Assembly (NCBI GenBank): GCA_049318165.1
Contig: JBMOGW010000005.1
Span: 1-37,166 of the forward strand
Origin: UBA668 sp049318165
Lineage (GTDB): Bacteria; Actinomycetota; Acidimicrobiia; Acidimicrobiales; Ilumatobacteraceae
DNA length: 37,166 nucleotides
Direction: 5' to 3'
Shown here: positions 14,872-22,898 of the stretch, piece by piece
How the letters are laid out: each line of letters begins with the position of its first letter
Numbering within the stretch: position 1 is the stretch's first letter
Made by a program: the position numbers and the translations under genes
Notes under the pieces: model-generated
Databases searched by the model: none
Seen by the model: only the letters and a program-made list of their open reading frames with translations
Told to the model about the DNA's origin: nothing

Positions 14872-15834
14872 ATGACGTTGCGGCTCACCGTGGACCGGGC
14901 GGCGTGGGAGCACCACGTCGAGGGCACCGCTGCGGCGTACGGGCACGGGCTCGTGCCGGTGGTCAAGGGCAACGGCTATGGCATCGGCCGGCGCACCTTG
15001 CACGAGTTGGTCCGCTCGGCCGGCGCGCCCATGGTGTGCGTCGGCACCGTGCACGAGTTGCACGACGTGCCGTCCGCGCTCACCCCGGTGGTGCTGACAC
15101 CGACCCTGGCCGCGCCCAGCACGCGGCGCCCGATCCTCACCGTCGGCGCCCTCGCCCACGTCGACGCCCTGCGCGGCTGGGGCGGCAGCGTGGTGGTGAA
15201 GCTGCGCAGTTCGATGCACCGCTACGGCACCGCTCCGGCCGACCTGCAGGCGCTCGTCACCGCCGCACGCACCGCGGGGCTGACGGTGGAGGGCTACGCC
15301 GTCCACCTCCCCCTCGAGGGCGACGACGCCGCGCGGCTCGACGAGGTGCACGGGTGGCTCCCCCACCTCGAGCCCGGCATGCCCGTGTGGACCAGCCACC
15401 TGCTGCCCGAGTCGTTCCGCTCGCTGCGCGACGCGCACCCCGACCGCAGTTGGTACGTGCGCGTCGGCACGCGTCTCTGGCACGGTGTGCCGCGTGGCTC
15501 GTTCCTGCACGTCACCACCGACGTGCTGCAGGTGACACCCATGCGCGCGGGCGAGGTGGCCGGCTATCGCCACGCCACGGTGCCGTTCGACGGCTGGCTC
15601 GTGGCCGTCGGCGCCGGCTCGTCGCACGGGGTGGTTCCTCTCGACGACGCCGACCCGACGCGACGCAGCCCCTTCCACTTCGCGCGTCGGCGACTGCAAC
15701 TGCTCGAAGGTCCGCACATGCACACCTCGCTGGTGGTCGTGCCCGACGGCGAACCGTGCCCGGCCGTGGGCGACGCGGTCGACGTGCAGCGGCCGCTGAC
15801 CACCGTGACCGTGGACGAGGTGCACTGGGCATGA
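14872..15834 (+). CDS. Alanine racemase-like PLP protein, diverged
   Basis: A 320-residue protein with the fold-type III PLP signature of alanine racemases, VVKGNGYGIG (Lys32 would carry PLP; canonical VVKANAYGHG). It also has KLRSSMHRYGT, equivalent to the KxdTGMxRxG segment, and SWYVRVGTRLWHGVPRG, equivalent to the RxGiaxYG region. The C-terminal domain keeps GEVAGYRHATV, where the catalytic Tyr would sit. The usual GYADG motif is replaced by GAGSSHG. It is somewhat shorter than Alr (about 360). It probably acts on an amino acid or amino-acid conjugate other than plain alanine, or uses PLP non-catalytically. It overlaps the membrane protein downstream as ATGA. The start is supported by a leaderless promoter box. 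Confidence 0.78.
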   Translation: MTLRLTVDRAAWEHHVEGTAAAYGHGLVPVVKGNGYGIGRRTLHELVRSAGAPMVCVGTVHELHDVPSALTPVVLTPTLAAPSTRRPILTVGALAHVDALRGWGGSVVVKLRSSMHRYGTAPADLQALVTAARTAGLTVEGYAVHLPLEGDDAARLDEVHGWLPHLEPGMPVWTSHLLPESFRSLRDAHPDRSWYVRVGTRLWHGVPRGSFLHVTTDVLQVTPMRAGEVAGYRHATVPFDGWLVAVGAGSSHGVVPLDDADPTRRSPFHFARRRLQLLEGPHMHTSLVVVPDGEPCPAVGDAVDVQRPLTTVTVDEVHWA

Positions 15835-16922
15835 CCGACCACGTGACGCCGAAGGCGCGGGTGGTCGACCTCGACGTCGTGCGCGCCGTCGCCCTCATCG
15901 GCGTGTGCCTGATGAACTACCACGGCTACCTCATCCTGCGCGGCGGCGACCCCGGTGACGGCTGGCTCGCCAGGGTGTTCGACCCATGGACCGGCTGGTT
16001 CTCCACGCGCTTCGCCGCCACGTTCGTGACGGTCGCGGGCATGGGCGTCGCGCTGATGACCAACCGCGCCGTACTCGCTCGGGACCGGGTCGCGATCGGC
16101 GAGCTGCGCTGGCGGCTGATCCGCCGCGGCGTGCTGCTCTACACGTTCGGGTTCTTCCTCGACTGGGTGTGGCCCGGCACGATCCTCTTCTACTACGGCG
16201 CGTTCTTCTTCGTCGCGGCGTTCCTCTTCACCCTGCGCAGCCGTTGGCTGCTCGTGATCGGCGCGGCCGCCGCGGTCGCGGCCGCCGGGCTGCAGTGGTG
16301 GGCCCTCGACCGGTCCACGACCGGGGACCCGCCGACCTGGTTGTTCGGCGGCCAGGCCGAAGACCGCTTCTCACCGCGGGACCTCGTCTTCGACACGTTC
16401 GTCCGCGGCACCCATCCGTTGCTGCCGTGGCTCGCGTTCCTGTGCATCGGCATGGTGTTCGGCCGGCGGTTGCCGTTCGCGCCCGTCCTGCGGGTCCAAC
16501 TGCTGTTCGGTGGCGTGCTCGTCGCGATGGCCGGCTACCTGCTGTCCGCCTCGCTCCCGGTGCACCCACTGCTGCGCTCCACCCACCCGTTCGACCGCAG
16601 CCTGCTGTACACGGCGACGGCTGCCGCCACCGCCGTGGTGGCGGTGGTCGCCATCGGGTGGCTCGCCGAGGCGACGTCGTCGGCACCGGTCACCCGGCTG
16701 CTCGCCGTCGCCGGCCGTACGACGCTGACGATCTACGTGCTCCACGTGCTCGTGTTCAACCTGTTGGTCGACTGGCTCGACGTGGTGCAGCCGGGTGGGC
16801 TCGCCACCTCGATGGTGTTCGCGCTGCTGTTCTGGGTGCTCGCCATCCTGCTCGCCGAGATCTGGCACTGGCGCTTCCAGCAGGGACCGCTCGAGTGGGT
16901 GTACCGCCGCTTCAGCGACTGA
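15831..16922 (+). CDS. DUF418/YeiB- or HGSNAT-like multi-TM protein
   Basis: A 363-residue membrane protein with about nine or ten hydrophobic helices. The opening RVVDLDVVRAVALIGVCLMN resembles the LD-x-x-RG-x-A-x-x-G motif at the start of YeiB/DUF418 and heparan-alpha-glucosaminide acetyltransferase-like proteins. The C-terminal LLAVAGRTTLTIYVLHVLVF matches the DUF418 'GR..LT.Y' segment. These families are thought to transfer acyl groups across the membrane, but few members have been characterised. The four-base overlap with the racemase-like gene suggests the two work on one cell-envelope substrate. It ends nine bases from the convergent peptidase gene. Confidence 0.78.
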   Translation: MTDHVTPKARVVDLDVVRAVALIGVCLMNYHGYLILRGGDPGDGWLARVFDPWTGWFSTRFAATFVTVAGMGVALMTNRAVLARDRVAIGELRWRLIRRGVLLYTFGFFLDWVWPGTILFYYGAFFFVAAFLFTLRSRWLLVIGAAAAVAAAGLQWWALDRSTTGDPPTWLFGGQAEDRFSPRDLVFDTFVRGTHPLLPWLAFLCIGMVFGRRLPFAPVLRVQLLFGGVLVAMAGYLLSASLPVHPLLRSTHPFDRSLLYTATAAATAVVAVVAIGWLAEATSSAPVTRLLAVAGRTTLTIYVLHVLVFNLLVDWLDVVQPGGLATSMVFALLFWVLAILLAEIWHWRFQQGPLEWVYRRFSD

Positions 16923-16931
16923 ACGCGTGGG

Positions 16932-17834
16932 TCAACGGATCTCGGCGAAGGTGTCGCACTGCCGCGGGTCGCGCGTGGTGAAGCCCTTCAGGAACCACGT
17001 ACGGCGCTGCTCGGCCGAACCGTGCGTCCAGCGCTCCGGGTCGATGCGGCCGCTCGTCTTCTGCTGGATGCGGTCGTCGCCCACGCCCTCCGCGGCGCGG
17101 ATCGCCTCCTGGATCTCGTCCGGGTCGTCGAGCAGACCGCGCCGGTTGGCGTCGCCCACCCATGCGCCCGCGTAGCAGTCGGCCTGCAGTTCGAGCGCCA
17201 CGGAGTACTGGTTGGCCCGCTTCGGGTCGGTGCGCGAGGCGCGCTGCACCTCGGCGTTGGTGCCGAGCAGGTTCTGCACGTGGTGGCCGTACTCGTGGGC
17301 GAGGATGTACTGCTCGGCGAGGTCGCTGGTGGCGCCGACGAGCTGCTGCTCGATCTGCTGCATGAAGCCGAGATCGATGTACACGAGGCGATCCGCGGGG
17401 CAGTAGAACGGACCGGTTTCGGGACTCGCCGCGCCACAGCCCGTGGACATCGGCTGGTCGAACAGCCGGGTCTTGGTGTCCTGGTACTTCGTGCCGAACG
17501 CGACCGGCAGCGCTGCTGACCAGTAGTCCTGCACGTCGTTGGTGACACCGCAGACGATCTGCTCCAGCTCGGTGTCGCAGGCCCCGGACGCACCGCGGTC
17601 GGTGGCGCTGTCGATCGGTGCGGTGACGGCGTTCTGGCCGCCGCCGTTCAGCAGCTGCGGAAGGAACACGACGGCGAGAATCACCAGCAGGCCGACCAGG
17701 CCGCCACCGGTCTTCATCCCGCCCGGGATCGGCAGCCCGCCACCGCCGAGGCCGGGGAAGCCACCACCGGAACCGCCGCCGCGACCACGCGCATCGTCCA
17801 TGCGGCTCGAATCGGTACTGCGGATCTTGGTCAT
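16932..17834 (-). CDS. Neutral zinc metallopeptidase, YpfJ/KPN_02809 family
   Basis: A 300-residue protein with a Gly-rich N-terminal segment (residues about 15-45), one transmembrane helix (LVGLLVILAVVFLPQLL) and an extracytoplasmic peptidase-like domain. The zinc motif is ILAHEYGHH (His180, Glu181, His184), followed by ALELQADCYAGAW carrying the likely third ligand. Conserved flanks include GPFYCPADRLVYIDLGF and YVLAHEYGHHVQ-like text. Four cysteines (in GACDTE, IVCGV, GCGAAS and FYCPA) could form two disulfides outside the cell. Family substrates are unknown. It is last of a three-gene operon: its start codon overlaps the ROK kinase stop by one base. Confidence 0.9.
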   Translation of the reverse strand: MTKIRSTDSSRMDDARGRGGGSGGGFPGLGGGGLPIPGGMKTGGGLVGLLVILAVVFLPQLLNGGGQNAVTAPIDSATDRGASGACDTELEQIVCGVTNDVQDYWSAALPVAFGTKYQDTKTRLFDQPMSTGCGAASPETGPFYCPADRLVYIDLGFMQQIEQQLVGATSDLAEQYILAHEYGHHVQNLLGTNAEVQRASRTDPKRANQYSVALELQADCYAGAWVGDANRRGLLDDPDEIQEAIRAAEGVGDDRIQQKTSGRIDPERWTHGSAEQRRTWFLKGFTTRDPRQCDTFAEIR

Positions 17835-18859
17835 CAGTCGTGCTCCTCCGACTGGGTGCCTCGCTCGGGCACGGGGACAACAGGGGCGGGCCGAGGGGCA
17901 CGACGCGCACGGTGGATGCCGCGCACGCCGACCGCCCCGGCGCCGATCAGCGGGCCCTGCTCGCCGAGGCGCACCGGCGTGATGCGTGCGCCGCGGGAGA
18001 AGGCCAGCTTGGTGTGCTCGTCCATGGTCTCCTGGGCCGAGTTGAAGAACGTCGCGCCGAAGCCGAGTGCCACGGATCCGCCGACGACCACCAGGTCGAG
18101 GTCGAGCAGGTTGCAGACCGATGCGGCGGCGCGGCCCACCAGCCGGCCGGTGCGCTGCATGATCTCGTAGGTGGGCGAGCTGGGCGGCCGACCGGTGATG
18201 GCCTCCACCGCCAGGCCCGACGCCTCGGCCTCCAGGCAGCCACGAGCGCCGCACGTGCACCGCCGCCCGTTGGGTTCGACGATGAGATGGCCGATCCCAC
18301 CGGCGTTGCCCATGGCGCCGTCGAGCAGTTGGCCGTTCAGCACGATGCCACCACCGACGCCGGTGGAGACGGTGATCGCCATGAAGCTCTCGCGACCCTG
18401 GGCGGCGCCGAGCCACCCTTCGGCGAGGGCGAGCGCCTTGGCGTCGAGGTCGCCGTACACTGGCAGCATCGTTGCCATGGTCAGGCGTTCACGCAGCGGA
18501 AAGTTGCGCCACGAACTGATGCTGATGGGCGACACCGTCTCGCATCCGGGACTGATCGGGCCGTCGCACCCCACACCGACGGCCACCGGCCGCACGTGGT
18601 GGTGACCGCGGGCCCGTTCGAGCTGCGAATCGATGAGGCCCTGCAGGATGGCGAACAGCGCGTCGGCCTGCACGTCGGCGTCGATGGCGGCGACGTCGCG
18701 GTCGATCAACTCGCCCTGCATCGTCACCAGGCCGACCGAGCACCGCGAACCGCTGACATCGACGGCCAGCACCACGTCGCCCACGGGGACGCCGCGACCA
18801 CGCCGCGGGGCTGCGGTGTCCTCGGGTCCCCGGGCACGGTCCGGGGTCGGGTCGGTCAC
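17834..18859 (-). CDS. ROK family sugar kinase-like protein
   Basis: A 341-residue ROK protein. The zinc site is complete: GIGHLIVEPNGRRCTCGARGCLE (His191, Cys201, Cys203, Cys208). ATP-binding segments are AVDVSGSRCSVGLV, diverged from the usual D-x-GGT-x-x-x-xG, and VSTGVGGGIVLNGQL. The catalytic Asp is retained at 139 (YGDLDAKALALAE), although the flanking Asn residues of the canonical NDxN are lost. There is no helix-turn-helix, so it is a kinase-type rather than a regulator-type ROK protein. The substrate is uncertain; glucose or N-acetyl sugars are usual. GTG start 18859 shares GTGA with the oxygenase stop upstream. Confidence 0.88.
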   Translation of the reverse strand: MTDPTPDRARGPEDTAAPRRGRGVPVGDVVLAVDVSGSRCSVGLVTMQGELIDRDVAAIDADVQADALFAILQGLIDSQLERARGHHHVRPVAVGVGCDGPISPGCETVSPISISSWRNFPLRERLTMATMLPVYGDLDAKALALAEGWLGAAQGRESFMAITVSTGVGGGIVLNGQLLDGAMGNAGGIGHLIVEPNGRRCTCGARGCLEAEASGLAVEAITGRPPSSPTYEIMQRTGRLVGRAAASVCNLLDLDLVVVGGSVALGFGATFFNSAQETMDEHTKLAFSRGARITPVRLGEQGPLIGAGAVGVRGIHRARRAPRPAPVVPVPERGTQSEEHD

Positions 18860-19827
18860 TCAGCGACCCGTCGGGCGTGCTCGACCAGGTTGATCTCGTA
18901 CAACACGAGATCGAGCGCATCGGCGCTGACCATCCCGGAGAACCGCTGTGGGTGCTCGGGGGTGATGCACGACGACAACGGCTGGAGCAGCGTCCACGGC
19001 GTCGGGTGGCAGAACTGGACGACGCTGTAGCGCTCGCCGGTGTAGCCCGGCGCGGCGACCACACGATGGATGCCGGTCGGGATGACGCCGTTGGTGAGCC
19101 GCTCCAGCATCATGCCGGTGTTGATGATCACCTGGCCGTCCGGCGCGACGGCGTCCTCCCAGCGATCGTCGACGAGCACCTGCAGCCCCGGCGCGGTGGC
19201 CCGGGGCAGGGCCGTGATCAGGTTGATGTCACCGTGCGCGCCGGCCCAGACGTGTGTGCCGTCGGGGGCCTCGGCCATCGAGGGGTAGCGGATGGCCCGG
19301 GTGAGCGTGGCTCCGTTGGTCGTCATCTCGTCGAAGAGCGACTCGTGGCAGCCGATGCCCTCCGCGATGATGCGCAGGAAGCGTCGCTGCAACGACTCGA
19401 TCGAGCGGTGGAAGGTGTTCAGCACTTCGGTGATGCCCGGCACGGCGGCCTCCGGCAGCACCTGAGGGCCGTAGCGGTGGGGATAGCGGTCGCGTAGCGG
19501 GTGCCCCACGGGCAGTGAGATGCCCCAGTTGAGCATCTCCTTCCAGTCCGGAACGTCGCTGCTGGCGGCCGTTTCGACGAGCAGGCCGGTGTAGCCGGTC
19601 TGACCGTGACTCTCCGGTGCCACGAAACCCTGCTTGACCTGCGCCGGCAACTCGAAGAACTGCCGGAGCATTTCGTACGTAGTGTCCAGCATGTCCTCGG
19701 AGAGATCGTGACGGGTGTAGACGAAGCCCGTCTGCAGGCTCCGGCGGACGCCGTCCACCACCGCCCGACGCTGGGCGGCATCGCCGCGCTCGAACGCCAG
19801 CAGGTCCACGTCCAGGATCTCGCTCAT
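18856..19827 (-). CDS. 2-oxoglutarate/Fe(II) oxygenase, isopenicillin N synthase-like
   Basis: A 323-residue non-haem iron oxygenase. The iron triad is visible as AGAHGDINLIT (His198, Asp200) and PTGIHRVVAA (His254). The 2OG-binding R-x-S is GERYSVVQF (Arg266, Ser268). The N-terminal DIOX_N-like domain includes LQTGFVYTRHDLSEDMLD and a FFELP segment. The family hydroxylates or oxidises small molecules such as amino acids, peptides and hormones; the substrate here is unknown. It is first gene of an operon with the ROK protein and the zinc peptidase. ATG 19827 is preceded by TACCGT six bases away. Confidence 0.9.
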   Translation of the reverse strand: MSEILDVDLLAFERGDAAQRRAVVDGVRRSLQTGFVYTRHDLSEDMLDTTYEMLRQFFELPAQVKQGFVAPESHGQTGYTGLLVETAASSDVPDWKEMLNWGISLPVGHPLRDRYPHRYGPQVLPEAAVPGITEVLNTFHRSIESLQRRFLRIIAEGIGCHESLFDEMTTNGATLTRAIRYPSMAEAPDGTHVWAGAHGDINLITALPRATAPGLQVLVDDRWEDAVAPDGQVIINTGMMLERLTNGVIPTGIHRVVAAPGYTGERYSVVQFCHPTPWTLLQPLSSCITPEHPQRFSGMVSADALDLVLYEINLVEHARRVAE

Positions 19828-19833
19828 TCCCTC

Positions 19834-19839
19834 ACGGTA
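19834..19839 (-). promoter_or_regulatory. -10 box of the oxygenase-ROK-peptidase operon
   Basis: On the minus strand TACCGT is followed by GAGGGA and ATG 19827. The spacing is 6 bases. The GAGG inside the spacer could be a weak ribosome site, but it is too close to the start to be ideal. Confidence 0.45.
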
Positions 19840-19955
19840 GCGATTTCCAAGGATCGTCCAAGGCTCGGCCGGGATTCCTCCCGAAATCTGGCCGCTCGGC
19901 CAAACGTCGGGCACGCTGCCAGCGTGTCTCCTTCGTGGAATCCCTGGGGTTCATC

Positions 19956-20474
19956 GTGACCGAGTACACCGGCGTGGCGGACATCGTCGTCGTCGACGAC
20001 CTCGACACCCTGTTCCGCGCCCATTACGGGCGCCTGGTGCGCGCGCTCACGCTCGTCGCCGGATCCCAGGAAGCCGCAGCCGACGCCGTCCAGGAAGCCT
20101 TCGTGAAGGCCCACCTGCACTGGCGCCGCGTGCAGCGCTACGACGACCCGGTGGGCTGGATCCGCCGCGTCGCCATCAACAAGATGCGCGATGAAGGTCG
20201 TCGAGCAGGGCGCAAGAAGAAGGCGGAGGAACGCCTGCAGGGCGAACTCCGCGATGACGAGGTGCAGTGGAGCGACGGCGCCGACGCCGCCACCCTGCTC
20301 GCCGAGTTGCCCCGCCAGCAGCGTCTCGCGGTGGCCTTGTTCTACGTGGAAGGTCTCAACGTGGCGGAAGTCGCCTCGACGCTCGAGATCAGTGAAGGTG
20401 CGGTCCGGTTCCATCTCCACCAGGGGCGCGCCCGCTTGCGCGGCCTGGTCGACGACCGGAGGGAAACCGCATGA
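19956..20474 (+). CDS. ECF sigma factor (SigE-like, sigma-70 family)
   Basis: A 172-residue ECF sigma factor. Region 2 is LDTLFRAHYGRLVRALTLVAG with EAAADAVQEAFVKAHLHW, and the -10-melting part is DDPVGWIRRVAINKMRDEGRR. A basic linker leads to region 4: LLAELPRQQRLAVALFYVEGLNVAEVASTLEISEGAVRFHLHQGRARL, containing the helix-turn-helix that reads the -35 element. GTG 19956 has a GGGG stretch seven bases upstream; GTG 19935 would add seven residues. The stop overlaps the downstream membrane gene as ATGA, the usual layout for a sigma factor with its anti-sigma partner. Confidence 0.9.
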   Translation: MTEYTGVADIVVVDDLDTLFRAHYGRLVRALTLVAGSQEAAADAVQEAFVKAHLHWRRVQRYDDPVGWIRRVAINKMRDEGRRAGRKKKAEERLQGELRDDEVQWSDGADAATLLAELPRQQRLAVALFYVEGLNVAEVASTLEISEGAVRFHLHQGRARLRGLVDDRRETA

Positions 20475-21247
20475 ACGACGAACTGCACGACCCCGAGCTG
20501 GAGGCGATGCTCGGCCTCGCCAGCGGCGCCTTCCCCGATGTCAACGTCGCCTACGAGTCCGTGCGCGGCCGTGTCCGCCAGGCGAAGCGTCGCCGAGTGA
20601 TGGTCGTCAGCTCGGCCGCCTGTGCCGTGCTGCTCGCCGGTGGTGTGCTCGCAGTGCAGTTCACGGGCACCAGCAATGGTGGCACCGCGGTCGCCGACAC
20701 GCCCACGGTCGTGGTCGAGACCTCGAAGATCACCGAGTCGACCGACGACGACACCACCGAGCCCAGCGCAACCACCGAGTCGTCGGAGGTCCCCGTCACC
20801 TCGGCGGTCACCGAGTCGACCGAGGCCGGCACCTCGTCGTCGGCGACACCGACCAGCGCCGGCAACAGCGAGGTCACCGTCACCAGCACCGCCACGTCGT
20901 CGGAGACCAGCACGCCGGGCCACGGCTCGACCGGCGCATCGAGCTCGCCCAGCACCTCGGTGGCCACCACCGAGACCAGCGCACCGAAGCCGAAGCCCAC
21001 CCTGCCGCCCGGCCAGGTGCAGGTGCCCTCGAAGGGCGGCTCCGTCACGTACTCGTTCGTCGACGGCGTGCTGCAGCTGATCCGAACCGACCCCGCCGAC
21101 GGCTGGACGGTCGATCCGAGCAGCATCGAGTCCCGGCCCGACCGCATCCGGGTCGAGTTCGTCCACGGTTCCGACGACGTGCGCTGGCGCATCGAGATCC
21201 GCACCGAGGGTGGCAAAGCCCCGGTCGAGACCTCGCAGCACGGCTGA
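20471..21247 (+). CDS. Probable anti-sigma factor, single-TM with Ser/Thr-rich stalk
   Basis: A 258-residue protein with a short cytosolic N-terminus (about 40 residues, LEAMLGLASGAFPDVNVAYE), a basic stretch QAKRRR and one membrane helix (VMVVSSAACAVLLAGGVLAV, about 42-62). A stalk of about 110 residues follows, made almost only of Ser, Thr, Glu and Ala. A final 75-residue globular part begins PKPTLPPGQVQVPSKGGSV. No zinc-binding anti-sigma motif (H-x3-C-x2-C) is seen, so the anti-sigma role is inferred from gene overlap and topology. The outer domain may be the sensor. Confidence 0.75.
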   Translation: MNDELHDPELEAMLGLASGAFPDVNVAYESVRGRVRQAKRRRVMVVSSAACAVLLAGGVLAVQFTGTSNGGTAVADTPTVVVETSKITESTDDDTTEPSATTESSEVPVTSAVTESTEAGTSSSATPTSAGNSEVTVTSTATSSETSTPGHGSTGASSSPSTSVATTETSAPKPKPTLPPGQVQVPSKGGSVTYSFVDGVLQLIRTDPADGWTVDPSSIESRPDRIRVEFVHGSDDVRWRIEIRTEGGKAPVETSQHG

Positions 21248-21335
21248 TCCGCCGCTCACCCCGGGCCTCGTCTCGGCCACATCGCCCCAGGTAGGCCCCA
21301 GGACGGGGGAAAATCCAGGGTTGCTCCGAGGTTCA

Positions 21336-21352
21336 TCAAAGATTTGTCAAAG
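21336..21352 (+). repeat. Direct repeat TCAAAG, 11-base period, upstream of acidic gene
   Basis: TCAAAG occurs at 21336-21341 and 21347-21352, one helical turn apart, about 62 bases before the next gene. TTGTCA (21344-21349) inside it resembles a -35 hexamer, but no good -10 follows at standard spacing. It could be a promoter element read by the neighbouring ECF sigma factor. The rest of 21248-21413 shows nothing recognisable. Confidence 0.35.
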
Positions 21353-21400
21353 TCGCAAACCGCGCGGCCGTCCCGTGCGTGTCACCACTTGTTCGCATTC

Positions 21401-21407
21401 AGGAGGA
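21401..21407 (+). promoter_or_regulatory. Strong Shine-Dalgarno of the acidic repeat gene
   Basis: AGGAGGA ends six bases before ATG 21414. It is one of the best ribosome sites in the window and suggests high expression. Confidence 0.7.
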
Positions 21408-21413
21408 ACCCCC

Positions 21414-21971
<558 letters not shown>

Positions 21972-22034
21972 CCATTCTGTCCGGTGGGCATCCCCGAGTG
22001 ATCCCTGCGCCACGGTGCGGGGCACACTACGGGG

Positions 22035-22700
22035 ATGCCCACGACGGACTGGAACCCGGTGCTGCGCGGTGAGTTCACCCAGCAGTACTGGCACAACCTG
22101 CAGGACTTCGTGGCGGGCGAGCGAGCCCGCTTCACTGTTTTTCCGCCCGAACCCGACGTGTTCGCGGCGCTGCACCTCACCCCGTACGCCACCGCACGGG
22201 TGGTGATCCTCGGTCAGGACCCGTACCACGGACCGAACCAGGCACACGGCCTGTGCTTCTCCGTTCGCAGGGGCGTGCAGGTGCCACCGTCGCTCCAGAA
22301 CATCCGCAAGGAGCTGGTCGCGGACCTGGGCATCACACCGCCGCCGCACGGCAATCTCGAGGCATGGGCGCGCCAGGGTGTGCTGCTGCTCAACGCCACG
22401 CTGACCGTTCGCGCCGGCCAGGCGGCGTCGCATCAGGGCAAGGGTTGGGAGCTGTTCACCGATCAGGTGCTGCGCGCGGTGAACGCCAAGCCGCACCCGG
22501 TCGTGTTCATCCTGTGGGGCTCGTCGGCGCGCAAGAAGGCGACGCTGATCGACCGCACGAGACACACGATCATCGAGGCCCCACACCCCAGCCCCCTGAG
22601 CGCCCACCACGGCTTCTTCGGCAGCAAACCCTTCTCGAAGACCAACCAAGCCCTGACGTCACACGGCCTCGAAGCGATCGACTGGACCCTCCCCGACTGA
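22035..22700 (+). CDS. ung: Uracil-DNA glycosylase, family 1
   Basis: A 221-residue family-1 UDG, close to the usual size. Both catalytic motifs are intact: VVILGQDPYHG (water-activating Asp62) and the minor-groove loop HPSPLSAH (His184). The uracil-recognition region LLLNATLTVRAG and the helix with VPPSLQNIRKEL are also typical. The enzyme removes uracil from DNA at the start of base excision repair. ATG 22035 gives the standard N-terminus. It appears monocistronic and is followed by a hairpin-rich gap. Confidence 0.96.
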   Translation: MPTTDWNPVLRGEFTQQYWHNLQDFVAGERARFTVFPPEPDVFAALHLTPYATARVVILGQDPYHGPNQAHGLCFSVRRGVQVPPSLQNIRKELVADLGITPPPHGNLEAWARQGVLLLNATLTVRAGQAASHQGKGWELFTDQVLRAVNAKPHPVVFILWGSSARKKATLIDRTRHTIIEAPHPSPLSAHHGFFGSKPFSKTNQALTSHGLEAIDWTLPD

Positions 22701-22896
22701 CCTGGAGCGACCCGGCCACTCCTCTCTCCCTTTCAACGACGAGCCGCCGCCACGCCCTGCGCCACCGCCGAGCGAAGGCGGGACGCAGGGGTCGTCGGCG
22801 ACGAGCGTTGGCCGGAGAGCGAAGCGGTGCGAGGCGCCAGCCGAGCACGAAGGCGTGCGAGGAGGCGACGAGCCCGGAGTCCCGCCGAAGCGGGAC
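22701..22896. other. Hairpin-rich spacer between convergent genes
   Basis: No gene is supported here. The stretch holds several short inverted repeats built around GCGAAGG-like cores, for example GCACG-AAGG-CGTGC near 22848-22861 and CCGCC/GGCGG arms flanking GAGCGAA near 22765-22785, before the strong hairpin at its end. The recurring GAGCGAAG/GAGCACGAAG motif suggests decayed copies of one repeat. It probably terminates both ung and the importer operon. Confidence 0.45.
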
Positions 22897-22898
22897 TC
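22877..22898 (-). terminator. Stem-loop with TTCG tetraloop at the end of the importer operon
   Basis: Perfect 9-bp stem GAGTCCCGC / GCGGGACTC. On the minus strand the loop is TTCG closed by C-G, the exceptionally stable UUCG tetraloop. It overlaps the stop codon of the substrate-binding protein gene. There is no T-run, as is common in high-GC actinobacteria, so it may act as a terminator or as an mRNA 3'-end stabiliser. Confidence 0.6.

Noticed and set aside
13929..15830. Long frame reading from mftF into the membrane protein gene as one fusion
   Set aside because: Residues before 15831 are Arg/Gly/His-rich shadow sequence crossing the racemase-like gene in another frame; the membrane protein starts at ATG 15831.
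22035..22035. Leaderless promoter for ung from TACGGG just before the start
   Set aside because: TACGGG lacks the final T and lies one base from the ATG, too close to act as a -10 box for this start.
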